DNA of 64,000 nucleotides, from the NCBI RefSeq assembly GCF_030408415.1, contig NZ_CP046976.1, positions 2,135,330 through 2,199,329 of the forward strand, read 5' to 3'. Made by a program: the position numbers and the translations under genes. The notes beneath the pieces were generated by a model. The model was not told where the DNA came from and did no database searches. It saw only the letters and a list, made by a program, of their open reading frames with translations. Positions 18,244 to 27,700 of this stretch are shown here, piece after piece (within the stretch, counting starts at the first letter, position 1; the number at the start of each line of letters is the position of its first letter). This DNA comes from Corynebacterium appendicis CIP 107643. GTDB lineage: Bacteria > Actinomycetota > Actinomycetes > Mycobacteriales > Mycobacteriaceae.

Positions 18244-18626
18244 GGTTGCGGTGTCGATCAAGCCGCAGTTCAGCTTGCTGTTCATCGTCTCGCTCGCGTT
18301 CGCGCAGGTCGCTGTAGTCGCTGCGGCGCTGGAAGGAAGTCGACCCGGTACTGTTCAGCTTCACCGCGATCGCTGTGTGCCGCCCGCACTCCCCCATGCA
18401 CTGGCCGGTCACCGTCCTGGCACTGCTGTTCACCGTGGCCAACCCGCTGTGCCCAGCGACGGGCAACGCAACGCTCGACGAAAAGGTCACGCACATGCCG
18501 GCATTCATGTTCATCACGCTGCCGCTCATCGTCGCGGCGTGGGGTGCAGTGCAGATCTTCAAAGGCCATTGCGAACCGGACGCAGTTGTTGAACCGGAGG
18601 CCGCGGGCCGGCACGCGCTGGTATAA
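18244..18626 (+). pseudogene. Internally deleted relic of the GT87 glycosyltransferase gene
   Basis: The segment repeats three blocks of the gene at 15354-16658: the SIKPQF region (from about 15953), the WRWKEVDPV region (from about 16253) and the C-terminal part from CRPHSPMHWPVTVLAL onward. The blocks are joined by two deletions, one at GCGCTGG and one at GTGTGC, short sequences present at both deletion ends in the intact gene. Many point differences show that it is an old or divergent copy. It cannot encode a working transferase. Confidence 0.8.
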
Positions 18627-18647
18627 GCCTCGCGCCGGCAGAGCCAA

Positions 18648-18682
18648 ATAGTAAAAATAGTAAAGATAGTAAGCGATAGTAA
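18648..18682 (+). repeat. Four ATAGTAA direct repeats with 9-10 bp period
   Basis: ATAGTAA begins at 18648, 18657, 18666 and 18676. This AT-rich array follows the GT87 relic and precedes the first island gene by about 90 bp. The helical period suggests tandem binding of a protein on one face of the DNA, as in iterons, or a slipped-strand expansion. Confidence 0.6.
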
Positions 18683-18770
18683 AGAGCCTGCATTCCGGCA
18701 ATCGCGAGACGTTTTCCCTCCTAACGCTTATATTTTTAAAAACGCGTAGAACACGAGCCCGGAGGAGACA

Positions 18771-18989
18771 ATGCGCCCCAACTCCGCATCAACAGGAAAA
18801 CTGCAGTTACGCAAAAATGGAACGGTGACTTGTCCGTCCTGTAAAGCAGTGATCTCACCAGACCTCACGGCTAATCTCCTACCGAAACATGATGACATCC
18901 GCCGAGGTCATCTCTGCTTGGAGAGCAATAGAGAATTCATCTTCAACCCTTGGACGCCTCCGAAACGTAAAAACGCGATAACCGCTTAG
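18771..18989 (+). CDS. Small CxxC zinc-ribbon-like protein
   Basis: A 72-residue basic protein with a strong ribosome site (GGAGGAG) 4 nt before the ATG. TCPSCK at residues 20-25 is one half of a zinc knuckle, and a later single cysteine (HLCLE) and nearby histidines could complete a site. No known family is recognised. It is the first gene inside the island, six bases ahead of the small charged protein at 18995. Confidence 0.55.
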   Translation: MRPNSASTGKLQLRKNGTVTCPSCKAVISPDLTANLLPKHDDIRRGHLCLESNREFIFNPWTPPKRKNAITA

Positions 18990-18994
18990 ACCTC

Positions 18995-19339
18995 TTGAAA
19001 GCTCCAGATTCCGTGCTCACCGACGAAGAACGGGCAATGAAGAAGAGAATTCTGGCGAATGTCGAGAAGTACAAGGTCCGCGATCCCGAAACTCGCCGCT
19101 ACGAATACGAACAGAACCAAGCAAAGAGAGATCCGGAAAAGCGCGCAGCCATTAGGCGCGCCGAAGCTCGCGAGCGGCGTCGGGAAGAAGCCGCTGAACG
19201 GCGCCGCGAAGCCCGACTCACTGACTCGTACGCCCTATACGCCCACGACAGCTTCGGTCGGAGCGACGACGGCTTCGAACCACACGAGCGCATGCGAGGT
19301 TTCCATGGTGGCCTGCCCGGCATGGGCAAGAGGCGTTAA
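18995..19339 (+). CDS. Small, highly charged protein ending in GGLPGMGKRR
   Basis: A 114-residue helical protein rich in Arg, Glu and Lys (segments such as RRAEARERRREEAAERRRE). It ends in HGGLPGMGKRR, almost the same tail as the protein at 28852-29091 on the far side of the restriction operon. The TTG at 18995 directly follows the upstream gene; ATG 19037 is a possible shorter start (100 residues). No known domain is recognised. The tail, placed after a low-complexity helix, looks like a recognition tag. Confidence 0.55.
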   Translation: MKAPDSVLTDEERAMKKRILANVEKYKVRDPETRRYEYEQNQAKRDPEKRAAIRRAEARERRREEAAERRREARLTDSYALYAHDSFGRSDDGFEPHERMRGFHGGLPGMGKRR

Positions 19340-19389
19340 TCTCAACAACCCTCTGCTGCCAGAGCACCAGTCGACTCGAGTGAAGCCCA

Positions 19390-19519
19390 TTCACACGACG
19401 TGTGAACGTAGCTAGTCGGTCACTTACGGAGATACTTTAGGTCTTTTAGCTGGCCTTTTAGGTTGTGAACTTACATACACTTGACACGTTCGTGAACGTA
19501 GGTTATCTTTGTGAACGTA
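19390..19519. promoter_or_regulatory. GTGAACGTA repeats and palindromes at the restriction operon promoter
   Basis: GTGAACGTA occurs at 19402, 19492 and 19511, and GTGAACTTA at 19465; two copies extend to GTGAAC(T/G)TACATAC. A palindrome TTCACACG-A-CGTGTGAA lies at 19390-19406, and ACGTTC-GT-GAACGT overlaps the spacer of the promoter. The pattern is that of multiple operators that could switch the restriction genes. The GAACGTAC core also occurs in the tetR operator at 17406-17444. Confidence 0.55.
19481..19509 (+). promoter_or_regulatory. Promoter of the restriction operon
   Basis: TTGACA (19481-19486) and TATCTT (19504-19509) are separated by 17 nt, a near-consensus vegetative promoter. 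Transcription would begin near 19516, which rules out the upstream GTG at 19511 as start of the first gene and supports ATG 19550. Operator-like repeats cover the spacer and the start site. Confidence 0.7.
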
Positions 19520-19549
19520 CATACAAGATTCGCGAAAGGCTCACGAACA

Positions 19550-20104
19550 ATGACCGCACTCCAAACCGTCACTCTCCACCAGGACAGCCGCCCCTCTCGG
19601 CGCCTCATCCTCGTTGACATCGAGAATTTCAACTGCAGCCCAATCCAGTGCCCCGCTGAGGCGAAGTGGTGCAAGAGGATGCTCACTTCCTGGCTGAATA
19701 TCCAGGAGGGAGAAATCATCGTCATCGCGTCCGACAAGAGTGGCATCCTTAATGTGAATGCAGGCTGGAAAGGCCCCCGCTTGCTGATGGGGTTGGGCTC
19801 AGATGGCGCGGACCTCCGACTCATCGAGGAGATTGAGCGTATGAATCTTGGCCAGTTCGATGAGATTGCGCTTGTCTCAGGCGATGGAATCTTCGCCGAC
19901 CCAGTTTCACGCGCGGCCAAGTGTGGCGTGCCGACCAAGGTTTATTCCCACGGTTTTACCTTGTCAGAGCGGCTGCGAATGGCTGCCGCTGAGGTTTACT
20001 TATCGGAGGACGGCTACTCGCAAAGCGCCGCTGAGCTGCAGGGCACCCCTCCGACGAACTCCAACATCATTCAGCTCCACTCGTACTCCAAGGAAACAGC
20101 GTAA
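19550..20104 (+). CDS. NYN-domain (PIN-like) putative RNase
   Basis: A 184-residue protein with the NYN/PIN-like pattern of spaced acidic residues: RRLILVDIENFN, then GSDGADLRLIEEIE, then EIALVSGDGIFADPV, followed by GVPTKVYSHG. Such domains form metal-dependent RNases. ATG 19550 is preceded by GAAAGG and follows the predicted transcription start. The stop TAA directly abuts the ATG of the next gene, so it is the first cistron of the restriction operon. A nuclease aimed at RNA in a DNA restriction operon suggests a second layer of defence or a regulator of the transcript; this is inference. Confidence 0.7.
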   Translation: MTALQTVTLHQDSRPSRRLILVDIENFNCSPIQCPAEAKWCKRMLTSWLNIQEGEIIVIASDKSGILNVNAGWKGPRLLMGLGSDGADLRLIEEIERMNLGQFDEIALVSGDGIFADPVSRAAKCGVPTKVYSHGFTLSERLRMAAAEVYLSEDGYSQSAAELQGTPPTNSNIIQLHSYSKETA

Positions 20105-22024
20105 ATGGTTGCAACCACCGGACATCTCACTCTCAAAGACATCGCTGAGCTTGCGCAGGTATCTCGGCCTGCCGTCAGCAACTGGCGCAAGCGGTACAGC
20201 GATTTTCCCGCGCCACTGGACACGTCCGCTCAGAGCAAACCATTGTTCGAAGCAGCTGACGTTGTTAGGTGGCTCAAAGCCAAGGAGCTCCTCTCGGAGG
20301 ATGCTGAAAAGAATTTGCAGCTCACAAGCCTCTGGGCAGCCGCGAATCTGTTGCGCAACGAGATCGCGATCGATGACATTCCGCTGATCATGCTGACACT
20401 GCTGGCAATCGACAAAGATCCCGTTTTCAAGCCATCAGCTGAATTCGATGCACTCAGTTCACGTATCAGTACTGTAAAACTCGAGGAAGTCCAGCAAGCC
20501 ATCTCCAGACTCCACTTAGCCGACCACGGTGAAGCTGCCCAGCTGGTAGTGGACCGCTTCCTCGGCATCGGCTCCCGAGGTGATCGCAGCCAATACGGAA
20601 CCGCCTCCTCATTATCAAACGCCACAATCATCGCGGCAGCCTCCAGCACGCACGAGAACGCAGAAACCGTGTTGGACCCAGCTTGTGGCATTGCAGGAAC
20701 ACTGCTCGGTATCGGAAGACACTTCCCCGAAGCTCAGCTCTTGGGTGCTGAGATAAATCCTTCTACGGCGAGCCTTGCGCGATTACTCACGTACCTCACT
20801 GGGAACGAGGCAACTATTGAAAAAGCAAACTCTCTCATGTCCGATCAGTTTCCGGATGTGCGAGCTGACATCGTGGTTTGTGAACCTCCGCTAGCCGTGC
20901 GTTTTCACAAGAGCGATCTGGAGCAAATGCAGCGGAATAATCCCGAATATCCCCTGAGAGGACTGGGCAGCGAAGAGCTGTTCATTCTGTACGCGGCTCA
21001 GCATCTGACCGAAAAAGGTCGGGCGTACTTAATCACCAGCATGAGGCCGACTTACCACGGCGGATTCAAAGAGCACCGTCAGCGCCTCATCGCACAAGGC
21101 CAGATCGAAGCCGTCGTCGAACTTCCACGCGGAGTTTTATCGGCCACTCGCATTCCTGCCGCGCTGTGGGTGTTACGCGCAGAAGGAGCTGAGGAGACCC
21201 TGCTCATCGATGCTTCAAACCAGTCACCCGATTCGGTTCCATCGCGGATCGGTAAATGGCTGAACGCAGCCCGCAGCCACGAAACCACCGACGTGACGTA
21301 CAAGGCAGTCACATTGGCGGATGTGGTTACCAATGACGGTTCACTCTCTCCATCCATCTATCTCACCGAACCTATCGCCCTCGATGATGCAGCAATAGCT
21401 TTCGACACGGCGCTTCATTCACTCAATACAACTACGAAGGATCTTTCGCACATGCGCACCCCTCGCATCACCGCAAGCACTGTCCCGACGGCTACGTCGT
21501 CCACCATGCTCGCTGACCTCATCAAGGACGGCCACTTCGAGCGCATCAATGGGCGCTACCGTGCAAACAAGGAACTTCAGAGTGGCGACGTGCACCTCGC
21601 TCGCCCTAACCGAAGTGCCAGTCCAGCTTTCGTTGATGAATTCAACGCCACTGATCTTCTCCACCCCGGCGATATCCTCATGCCACGCATCGGCGAGCTG
21701 CCCGCTTGGGTCCATGAGGAAGACGGTAAGAAATGGGTCGCGTCCGATGCTCTGATCGTTCTTCGTCCGGCCTCGGATGAATACGACCCGTACTTCATCG
21801 CCGCGTGCCTCAATGCACCAACGAACATCAGCACCCAAGGCATGATCGCGAAGCGCCACCAACTAGCTCGACTCGCAATCCCAGAGCTCAACCGTGAGCA
21901 ACGCTCGTTCATCGCTGAGACTCACCGTTCACTCAATAATGCGCGGACGGCTGCCCGTCAGCTCGAGCACGAAGCCGAACAAGCGAGCGATGCTTTCCTC
22001 AACCTTGTCTTTGCAGGAAAGTAG
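20105..22024 (+). CDS. HTH - degenerate N6-methylase - specificity-domain fusion protein
   Basis: A 639-residue protein in three parts. Residues 8-60 form a helix-turn-helix (LTLKDIAELAQVSRPAVSNW). Residues 160-430 resemble the HsdM N6-adenine methylase fold, but motif I reads DPACGIAG (191-198) instead of DPxxGSGG, and motif IV reads CEPPL (259-263) instead of NPPF/Y. The rest (from about 465) resembles one half of an HsdS: GDILMPRIG, a target-recognition-like core, then a final helix (EQRSFIAETHRSLNNA). Methyl transfer is doubtful because the catalytic asparagine is a glutamate. It lies ten bases ahead of a normal hsdM. Confidence 0.75.
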   Translation: MVATTGHLTLKDIAELAQVSRPAVSNWRKRYSDFPAPLDTSAQSKPLFEAADVVRWLKAKELLSEDAEKNLQLTSLWAAANLLRNEIAIDDIPLIMLTLLAIDKDPVFKPSAEFDALSSRISTVKLEEVQQAISRLHLADHGEAAQLVVDRFLGIGSRGDRSQYGTASSLSNATIIAAASSTHENAETVLDPACGIAGTLLGIGRHFPEAQLLGAEINPSTASLARLLTYLTGNEATIEKANSLMSDQFPDVRADIVVCEPPLAVRFHKSDLEQMQRNNPEYPLRGLGSEELFILYAAQHLTEKGRAYLITSMRPTYHGGFKEHRQRLIAQGQIEAVVELPRGVLSATRIPAALWVLRAEGAEETLLIDASNQSPDSVPSRIGKWLNAARSHETTDVTYKAVTLADVVTNDGSLSPSIYLTEPIALDDAAIAFDTALHSLNTTTKDLSHMRTPRITASTVPTATSSTMLADLIKDGHFERINGRYRANKELQSGDVHLARPNRSASPAFVDEFNATDLLHPGDILMPRIGELPAWVHEEDGKKWVASDALIVLRPASDEYDPYFIAACLNAPTNISTQGMIAKRHQLARLAIPELNREQRSFIAETHRSLNNARTAARQLEHEAEQASDAFLNLVFAGK

Positions 22025-22034
22025 GCTCCCAGAT

Positions 22035-23621
22035 ATGACTTCCACCCCAATCAAGGAACTTCAGGACACCCTCTGGAAAGCGGCTGACAAGCTGCGAGGC
22101 TCCATGGACGCATCCCAGTACAAGGACATCGTCCTTGGTCTGGTGTTCCTCAAGTACGTCACCGACGCCTTCGATGCGCGTCGCCAGGAGCTTCGAGCCG
22201 AACTCGAAGAGGAAGGCGCTACCGAGGAGGAGACCCTCGAGGAGCTGGAGGACCGTGACGCCTATTTGGAAAAGAACGTGTTCTGGGTCGCACCAAAAGC
22301 CCGCTGGGATTATCTGCAGCGCCACTCCAAAGGCAAGACCAGCGATGCTGGCGGCGAGTTCAAGGCGATCGGCAAGCTTATCGACGAAGCCGCAGAAACC
22401 CTCATGGCCGACAACCCCTCCCTTGAGGGCACGCTGCCGCACAACTACAACAGCGAAAGTGTGGACCAGCGTCGCCTCGGCGAGCTCGTCGACCTCTTCA
22501 GTACCACCCGCTTCACCACCGAAGGCCCGGAGCGTGCTCGCGACCTGCTCGGCGAAGTGTACGAGTACTTCCTTGCCCGTTTTGCCTCCGCTGAAGGCAA
22601 GCGCGGTGGAGAGTTCTACACCCCGCGCCCGGTGGTTCGCACGCTCGTGGAGATCCTCGAGCCGACGGAGGGCCGCGTCTACGACCCCTGTTGTGGTTCC
22701 GGAGGCATGTTCGTTCAGGCGGAGAAGTTCCTGGACGCGCATGACAAAGATCCGTCCGCAATTGCGATCTACGGCCAGGAGCTCAACGAGCGCACGTGGC
22801 GCATGGCCCGCATGAACCTCGCCATCCACGCTCTAAGCGCCAAAGGTCTCGGCGAGCGTTGGGGCGACACCTTCGCCCGCGACATCCACCCCGGCGTGGA
22901 GATGGATTACGTGCTGGCCAACCCGCCGTTCAACATCAAGGACTGGGTCCGCAACACCGACGACAAACGTTGGATCTACGGGGTACCGCCGGAAAAGAAT
23001 GCGAACTTCGGTTGGATGCAGCACATCATCTCCAAACTCAGCCCCCAGGGCGAAGCGGGCGTAGTGATGGCCAACGGCACAATGACCACGAGTACAAAGG
23101 AAGAGTTCGAGATTCGCAAGAACATGCTCGAGGACGACGTTGTCTCCTGCGTGATCACCCTGCCCGCTCAGCTTTTCCGGGCTACAGGCATTCCGGTATG
23201 CGTCTGGTTCTTTGCCAAGGACAAGAGCGCAGGGGTGAAGGGCTCCACCGATCGTCGCAGCCAGTTCTTGCTTATCGACGCCCGCTCGCTCGGCCACATG
23301 GTCGACCGCAAAGAGCGAACGTTCTCCGACGAGGACATCCAGAAAATCGCGAACACGTTCCGCACCTGGAGGGGACGTTCGTCAGCCGAAGGCGAATACG
23401 AAGACTTCCCCGGGTTCTGCAAGTCGGTTTCGCTTGAAGAGATCCGCGAGGCGAACTATGCCCTCACCCCGGGCCGTTACGTCGGCTTCGCCGAGACCGA
23501 GGAGGACGACGAACCGATCGACGAGAAGATCGCGAGACTCACTGCTGATCTCAATGCGGCGCTGGACGAATCGGCCCGCCTCGACGCCGTGCTCCGCGAG
23601 CAGCTGGGGAGGTTGGGGTAG
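22035..23621 (+). CDS. hsdM: Type I restriction-modification system methyltransferase subunit HsdM
   Basis: A 528-residue DNA adenine-N6 methyltransferase. The N-terminal helical domain (YKDIVLGLVFLKYVTDAFD) is followed by GGEFYTPRPVV, motif I DPCCGSGGMF (near residue 216) and the catalytic motif IV NPPFN (near residue 295), all intact. ATG 22035 gives the usual MTSTPIKELQDTLWKAADKL opening; the longer frame from 21894 overlaps the previous gene. It works with HsdS to methylate host DNA and with HsdR to cut foreign DNA. The last base of its stop codon is the first base of the hsdS start. Confidence 0.95.
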   Translation: MTSTPIKELQDTLWKAADKLRGSMDASQYKDIVLGLVFLKYVTDAFDARRQELRAELEEEGATEEETLEELEDRDAYLEKNVFWVAPKARWDYLQRHSKGKTSDAGGEFKAIGKLIDEAAETLMADNPSLEGTLPHNYNSESVDQRRLGELVDLFSTTRFTTEGPERARDLLGEVYEYFLARFASAEGKRGGEFYTPRPVVRTLVEILEPTEGRVYDPCCGSGGMFVQAEKFLDAHDKDPSAIAIYGQELNERTWRMARMNLAIHALSAKGLGERWGDTFARDIHPGVEMDYVLANPPFNIKDWVRNTDDKRWIYGVPPEKNANFGWMQHIISKLSPQGEAGVVMANGTMTTSTKEEFEIRKNMLEDDVVSCVITLPAQLFRATGIPVCVWFFAKDKSAGVKGSTDRRSQFLLIDARSLGHMVDRKERTFSDEDIQKIANTFRTWRGRSSAEGEYEDFPGFCKSVSLEEIREANYALTPGRYVGFAETEEDDEPIDEKIARLTADLNAALDESARLDAVLREQLGRLG

Positions 23622-24757
23622 TGAATTGGGTCACAAAGAACCTTGGCGACATCGTGGCACTTCAGCGTGGTTTTGATCTGGCAAAGTCAAAACGAACTCC
23701 GGGCCCCTATCCAATCCTGTCGGCAGGTAGGCAGGAAGGAACCCATGTGAACGCAAAGATAGAGGGCCCCGGTTTTGTCATCGGACGAGCTACCAATCTG
23801 GGGAAGCCCCAATGGTCTGAGAGTGACTACTGGCCGCTCAATACCACTCTTTTCGCGAAGGATTTTAAAGGCAACAACCCCCGTTGGCTTTTCCACCTGT
23901 TCGAAGTTCTTGATCTGACTGGTTACGATTCCGGCTCCGTCCAGCCGATGCTCAATCGAAACTACATCGAGAAAGTCCCAGTTCGAGTGCCACCGCGAGA
24001 TGTACAGGACTCGATCGTTGAGGTGCTCGGTTCCCTCGACGACAAGATCGCGGCGAATCAAACGACAATTCGCAATGGCGACGCTCTGTTGCTTGCGCAT
24101 TACAAAGCAACCCCGAAATGCTCTACGAAACCTTTTGAGCAGATTTGCGACGTGTACGGAGGATCCACTCCGTACACGAAACGAAAAGAGTTTTGGGGGG
24201 GTGGAATTCAGTGGGCGACTCCCACAGATCTGACAGCGCTAAGAGGCCCCTGGCTCACAGGAACAGAACGCACCATTACGGACGCGGGTCTCCAATCAAT
24301 GTCCTCCGCCCTTCACCCCGAAGGGTCTATCTTGATGACGTCCCGCGCGACCATTGGAAGTGTGGCCCTCGCGGCTGAACCAGTTGCGACCAACCAGGGA
24401 TTCATCGTTGTTCGTGCGAGTGAGGAACTGACACCATGGATCTTCTGCCAATTACAAGACAGGGTTCGTGAGTTCGAAGCTTGGTCGAACGGCGCTACGT
24501 TTCTAGAGCTTTCACGAGGCAATTTCAAGAAGCTGCCGTTTCACTGCACCGGCCCCAAAGCACTTGAGTCTTTCAACCAGAAAGCTTGGCCAATTCTACA
24601 AATGTGTAAGGCTAAGCAGACCGAGAACGTCTCGCTAGCAAAAACTCGCGATGAGCTGCTTCCGCTACTCATGAGTGGAAAGATCACTGTGAGAGAAGCG
24701 GAGCAGGAAGCCACCGCTGCTGGCGCGGACATTGCGAGTGAGGAGAACGAGGCGTAG
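23621..24757 (+). CDS. hsdS: Type I restriction system specificity subunit HsdS
   Basis: A 378-residue DNA-recognition subunit with two target recognition domains: one starting at VTKNLGDIVALQRG, the other at KPFEQICDVYGGSTPY. Each is followed by a conserved spacer helix (QDSIVEVLGSLDDKIAANQ and SLAKTRDELLPLLMSGKI). It starts with GTG inside the hsdM stop (TAGTG), so the two are made together. The recognition sequence cannot be read from the protein. The first domain is relatively short (about 165 residues). Confidence 0.92.
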   Translation: MNWVTKNLGDIVALQRGFDLAKSKRTPGPYPILSAGRQEGTHVNAKIEGPGFVIGRATNLGKPQWSESDYWPLNTTLFAKDFKGNNPRWLFHLFEVLDLTGYDSGSVQPMLNRNYIEKVPVRVPPRDVQDSIVEVLGSLDDKIAANQTTIRNGDALLLAHYKATPKCSTKPFEQICDVYGGSTPYTKRKEFWGGGIQWATPTDLTALRGPWLTGTERTITDAGLQSMSSALHPEGSILMTSRATIGSVALAAEPVATNQGFIVVRASEELTPWIFCQLQDRVREFEAWSNGATFLELSRGNFKKLPFHCTGPKALESFNQKAWPILQMCKAKQTENVSLAKTRDELLPLLMSGKITVREAEQEATAAGADIASEENEA

Positions 24758-24761
24758 CACC

Positions 24762-27700
24762 ATGGTCTACAGCGAGGCAGCATTCGAAGTCGACGCGCTG
24801 GATTTGCTTGGCGAGCTCGAGTGGAAACCAGTCAACGGCAAACAACTCGCTCCCGGGAGCGGCGAGCGGGACAATTGGCACGACATCGTGCTTCGTGGTC
24901 GTCTCCTTAACGCCCTGTGCAATCTCAACCCCGACGTACCGGACGAGTATTTGCAGCAGGCGGTGGCTGAGGTGCTTACTGCACAATCGCAAAGCGCGAT
25001 CACGGAAAACCGCCGCCTGCACGAGATTTTGGTCGAAGGCTACCGCGGCATCGAGTACTACGACGCCAACGGGAAGCGCCAGAACCCCACTATCACCTTC
25101 TTCTCACGCGACCCGTCCAAGAACGACTACATCGCAGCGAACCAGATCACCATCCGGAACCTGGACAAGGAGCGGCGGTTCGACGTCGTGCTGTACGTCA
25201 ACGGGATGCCGCTGGGCATCATCGAGTTGAAGCAATCCGGTTCCACAGCAACCGTCGAGAATGCGTTCAACCAGCTACGAACCTACGTGGAAGAGTTTCC
25301 CATAGCGTTCCGCTTCGCAAACATTGTGGTCGCTACCGATGGCATTGGTGCCATCTACGGCACGCCGTTCACCCCGCGCGAGCACATGAGCACATGGCGC
25401 GTCGACGACGACGGCGAACCGTTTAAACAAGGTCCCATAGTGGACGTCGCCGGTGAGCAGATGACCGAATTCGACATGCTCATGTGGGGCCTGTTCAACG
25501 TAGAGCGTTTCGGCCAGATTTTCGTGGATTTCACCGCGTTCGATGAGATCGACGGCGAGCTGCGCATGCGTGTGGCGAAGCCCCACCAGTACTTCGCCGT
25601 AACGAAAGCCGCTGGCAGAACTATCCAAGCTGCCCGAAGCGACAAGAAGGCAGGCGTAGTGTGGCACACCACGGGTTCAGGCAAGTCCATGGAAATGGAG
25701 ATGTACACCGCGAAGATCATGCGCGATGCACGCCTGGATTCGCCGACCGTTGTTGTGCTGAATGACCGCAACGAGCTGGACAAGCAGCTCTTCGACACGT
25801 TCTCGGTCTCTACCTTGCTGCCCGAGGACCCCATTCACATTTCTAGCCGAGAAGACCTGCGCGAACAGCTGAGTCAGCGCCAGTCCGGTGGAATCTACTT
25901 TGCCACCTTGCAGAAGTTCGGTCTTCAAGGCGCGAAGGAAGAGCGCGAGCTGGAACACCCAGTACTCTCGGTGCGGCACAACATTGTGGTGATCTCGGAC
26001 GAGGCGCACCGTTCCCACTATGGATTCGGTGACATAAATGCTGACGGCTATGCGCACCACCTTCGCACTGCGTTGCCGAATGCCACCATGATTGCGTTTA
26101 CAGGTACCCCGATTGATGAGTGGGACCGAAACACTCGCGAGGTTTTCGGCGGCGAGATCGATGTCTACGATATGAACCGCGCGGTCGCAGACGGTGCCGT
26201 GGTTCCGGTCTACTTCGAGCCGCGGTTGATCCCGCTCGAACGCATCCAAGGGGTCACAGATGACGACATCGACGAAGCGGCTGCGGAGATTCTCGCGAAC
26301 ATCGACGACGAAGATCGAGAGAAAGCGCAGCGCTCCGTCGCGGTGCTGAATACTGTCTATGGGTCGGACCAGCGCCTGAGCACTCTGGCACAGGACTTCG
26401 TACGCCATTGGGAGGACCGCCGGGAAAACATGCGGCAGTTCATCGGTGGACCCGGTAAAGCGATGATCGTGGTGCAAACCCGAGATATCGCGGCCAACCT
26501 GTACGAGAGAATTATCGAGCTGCGCCCAGCCTGGCACGACGATGACGACCTCAAGGGCAAGCTCAAGGTCATTTACTCTGGTTCCGCCTCGGACCCATCA
26601 CACCTACAAAAACACATCCGCAATCAGAGCCGTATGGATGCGGTCAAGGACCGAATGAAAGATGCCGACGACGAACTCGAGATCGTGATCGTCCAAGGGA
26701 TGATGCTCACTGGCTTCGATGCTCCCCCTCTGCACACGCTCTACCTGGACCGCCCTCTCAAGAGTGCGTTGTTGATGCAGACGCTTGCCCGCGTAAATCG
26801 CAAGTTCAGACAGAAAGAAAGCGGCTTGCTCGTCGCCTATGCGCCGCTCGTCGACAATCTCCAGGCAGCCATTGCCGAATTCACTAAGAGCTCGTCCGAA
26901 GAGGATGAAAAGGTGATCGGTCAGGATATTGAGGAAGCTGTGTCGATCGTTCGCAGCTTCGTCAACAAGCTGAACGCTCTCGCTGGCAAAGAATGGCGCG
27001 AGCTAGAAGCAATCGGCGAACAGCGTAAAGCCCGCCTCCAGCTCTTGGCAAAGCTTCGCGATCCGCAGACGGTTGATGAGAACGGGCGTTACCCGCTTGC
27101 GAAGCAGTTCAACGAAACTGCTGGCAAGCTCGCTAGGGCATGGTCACTGGCCTCCGGTAGTCCGAACGCCGTGGAATACCGCAGCGACGTTCGCTTCTAC
27201 TCGGACGTGCGCAACCAGCTGATCAAGATGGAAGCTGCAGACCGCCGTGCCAATGGCGAGCCACTCAGCGAAGAGATCATCACCCTACTGAGCCAGCTCG
27301 TTGTCGAATCCACAGCATCGTCTGAAGTCATCGATGTTTACGGTGAGATCGATCGTGAGTTACCCAATCTGCAGGACTTGAACATCGAGGCGCTGGAGCT
27401 TGAGCACAAGACTGGCTCGGAAACAGCCTTGCTTATCGACGCCCTCAGACGCGGCCTTCTTCAAGAATCCCGCGCCGCCACGGACAACAATGAAGTACGT
27501 GCGAAGCAGTTCTCCGAGCGCATCCGCGAGCTGATGAACCGGTACACCAACCAGCAGCTCACCTCCGCTGAGGTGATCGCCGAACTCATCGAATTGTCCA
27601 GGGAAATCGTCGCCGAGAATAAACGTGGAGAATCCTTCACTCCTCCACTGAGCAATGATGAGCTCGCGTTCTACGATGTGATGGCAGCCAACGGTTCCGC

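Noticed and set aside
18133..18651. Open frame of 172 codons across the glf and GT87 relics
   Set aside because: It reads antisense glf and then out-of-frame GT87 sequence; it arises from the relic join and is not a gene.
18648..18682. CRISPR array
   Set aside because: The repeat unit is only seven bases with 2-3 base spacers, and no cas gene is present.
21894..22034. Upstream extension of hsdM
   Set aside because: The added 47 residues overlap the preceding gene and do not match the HsdM N-terminus, whereas ATG 22035 does.
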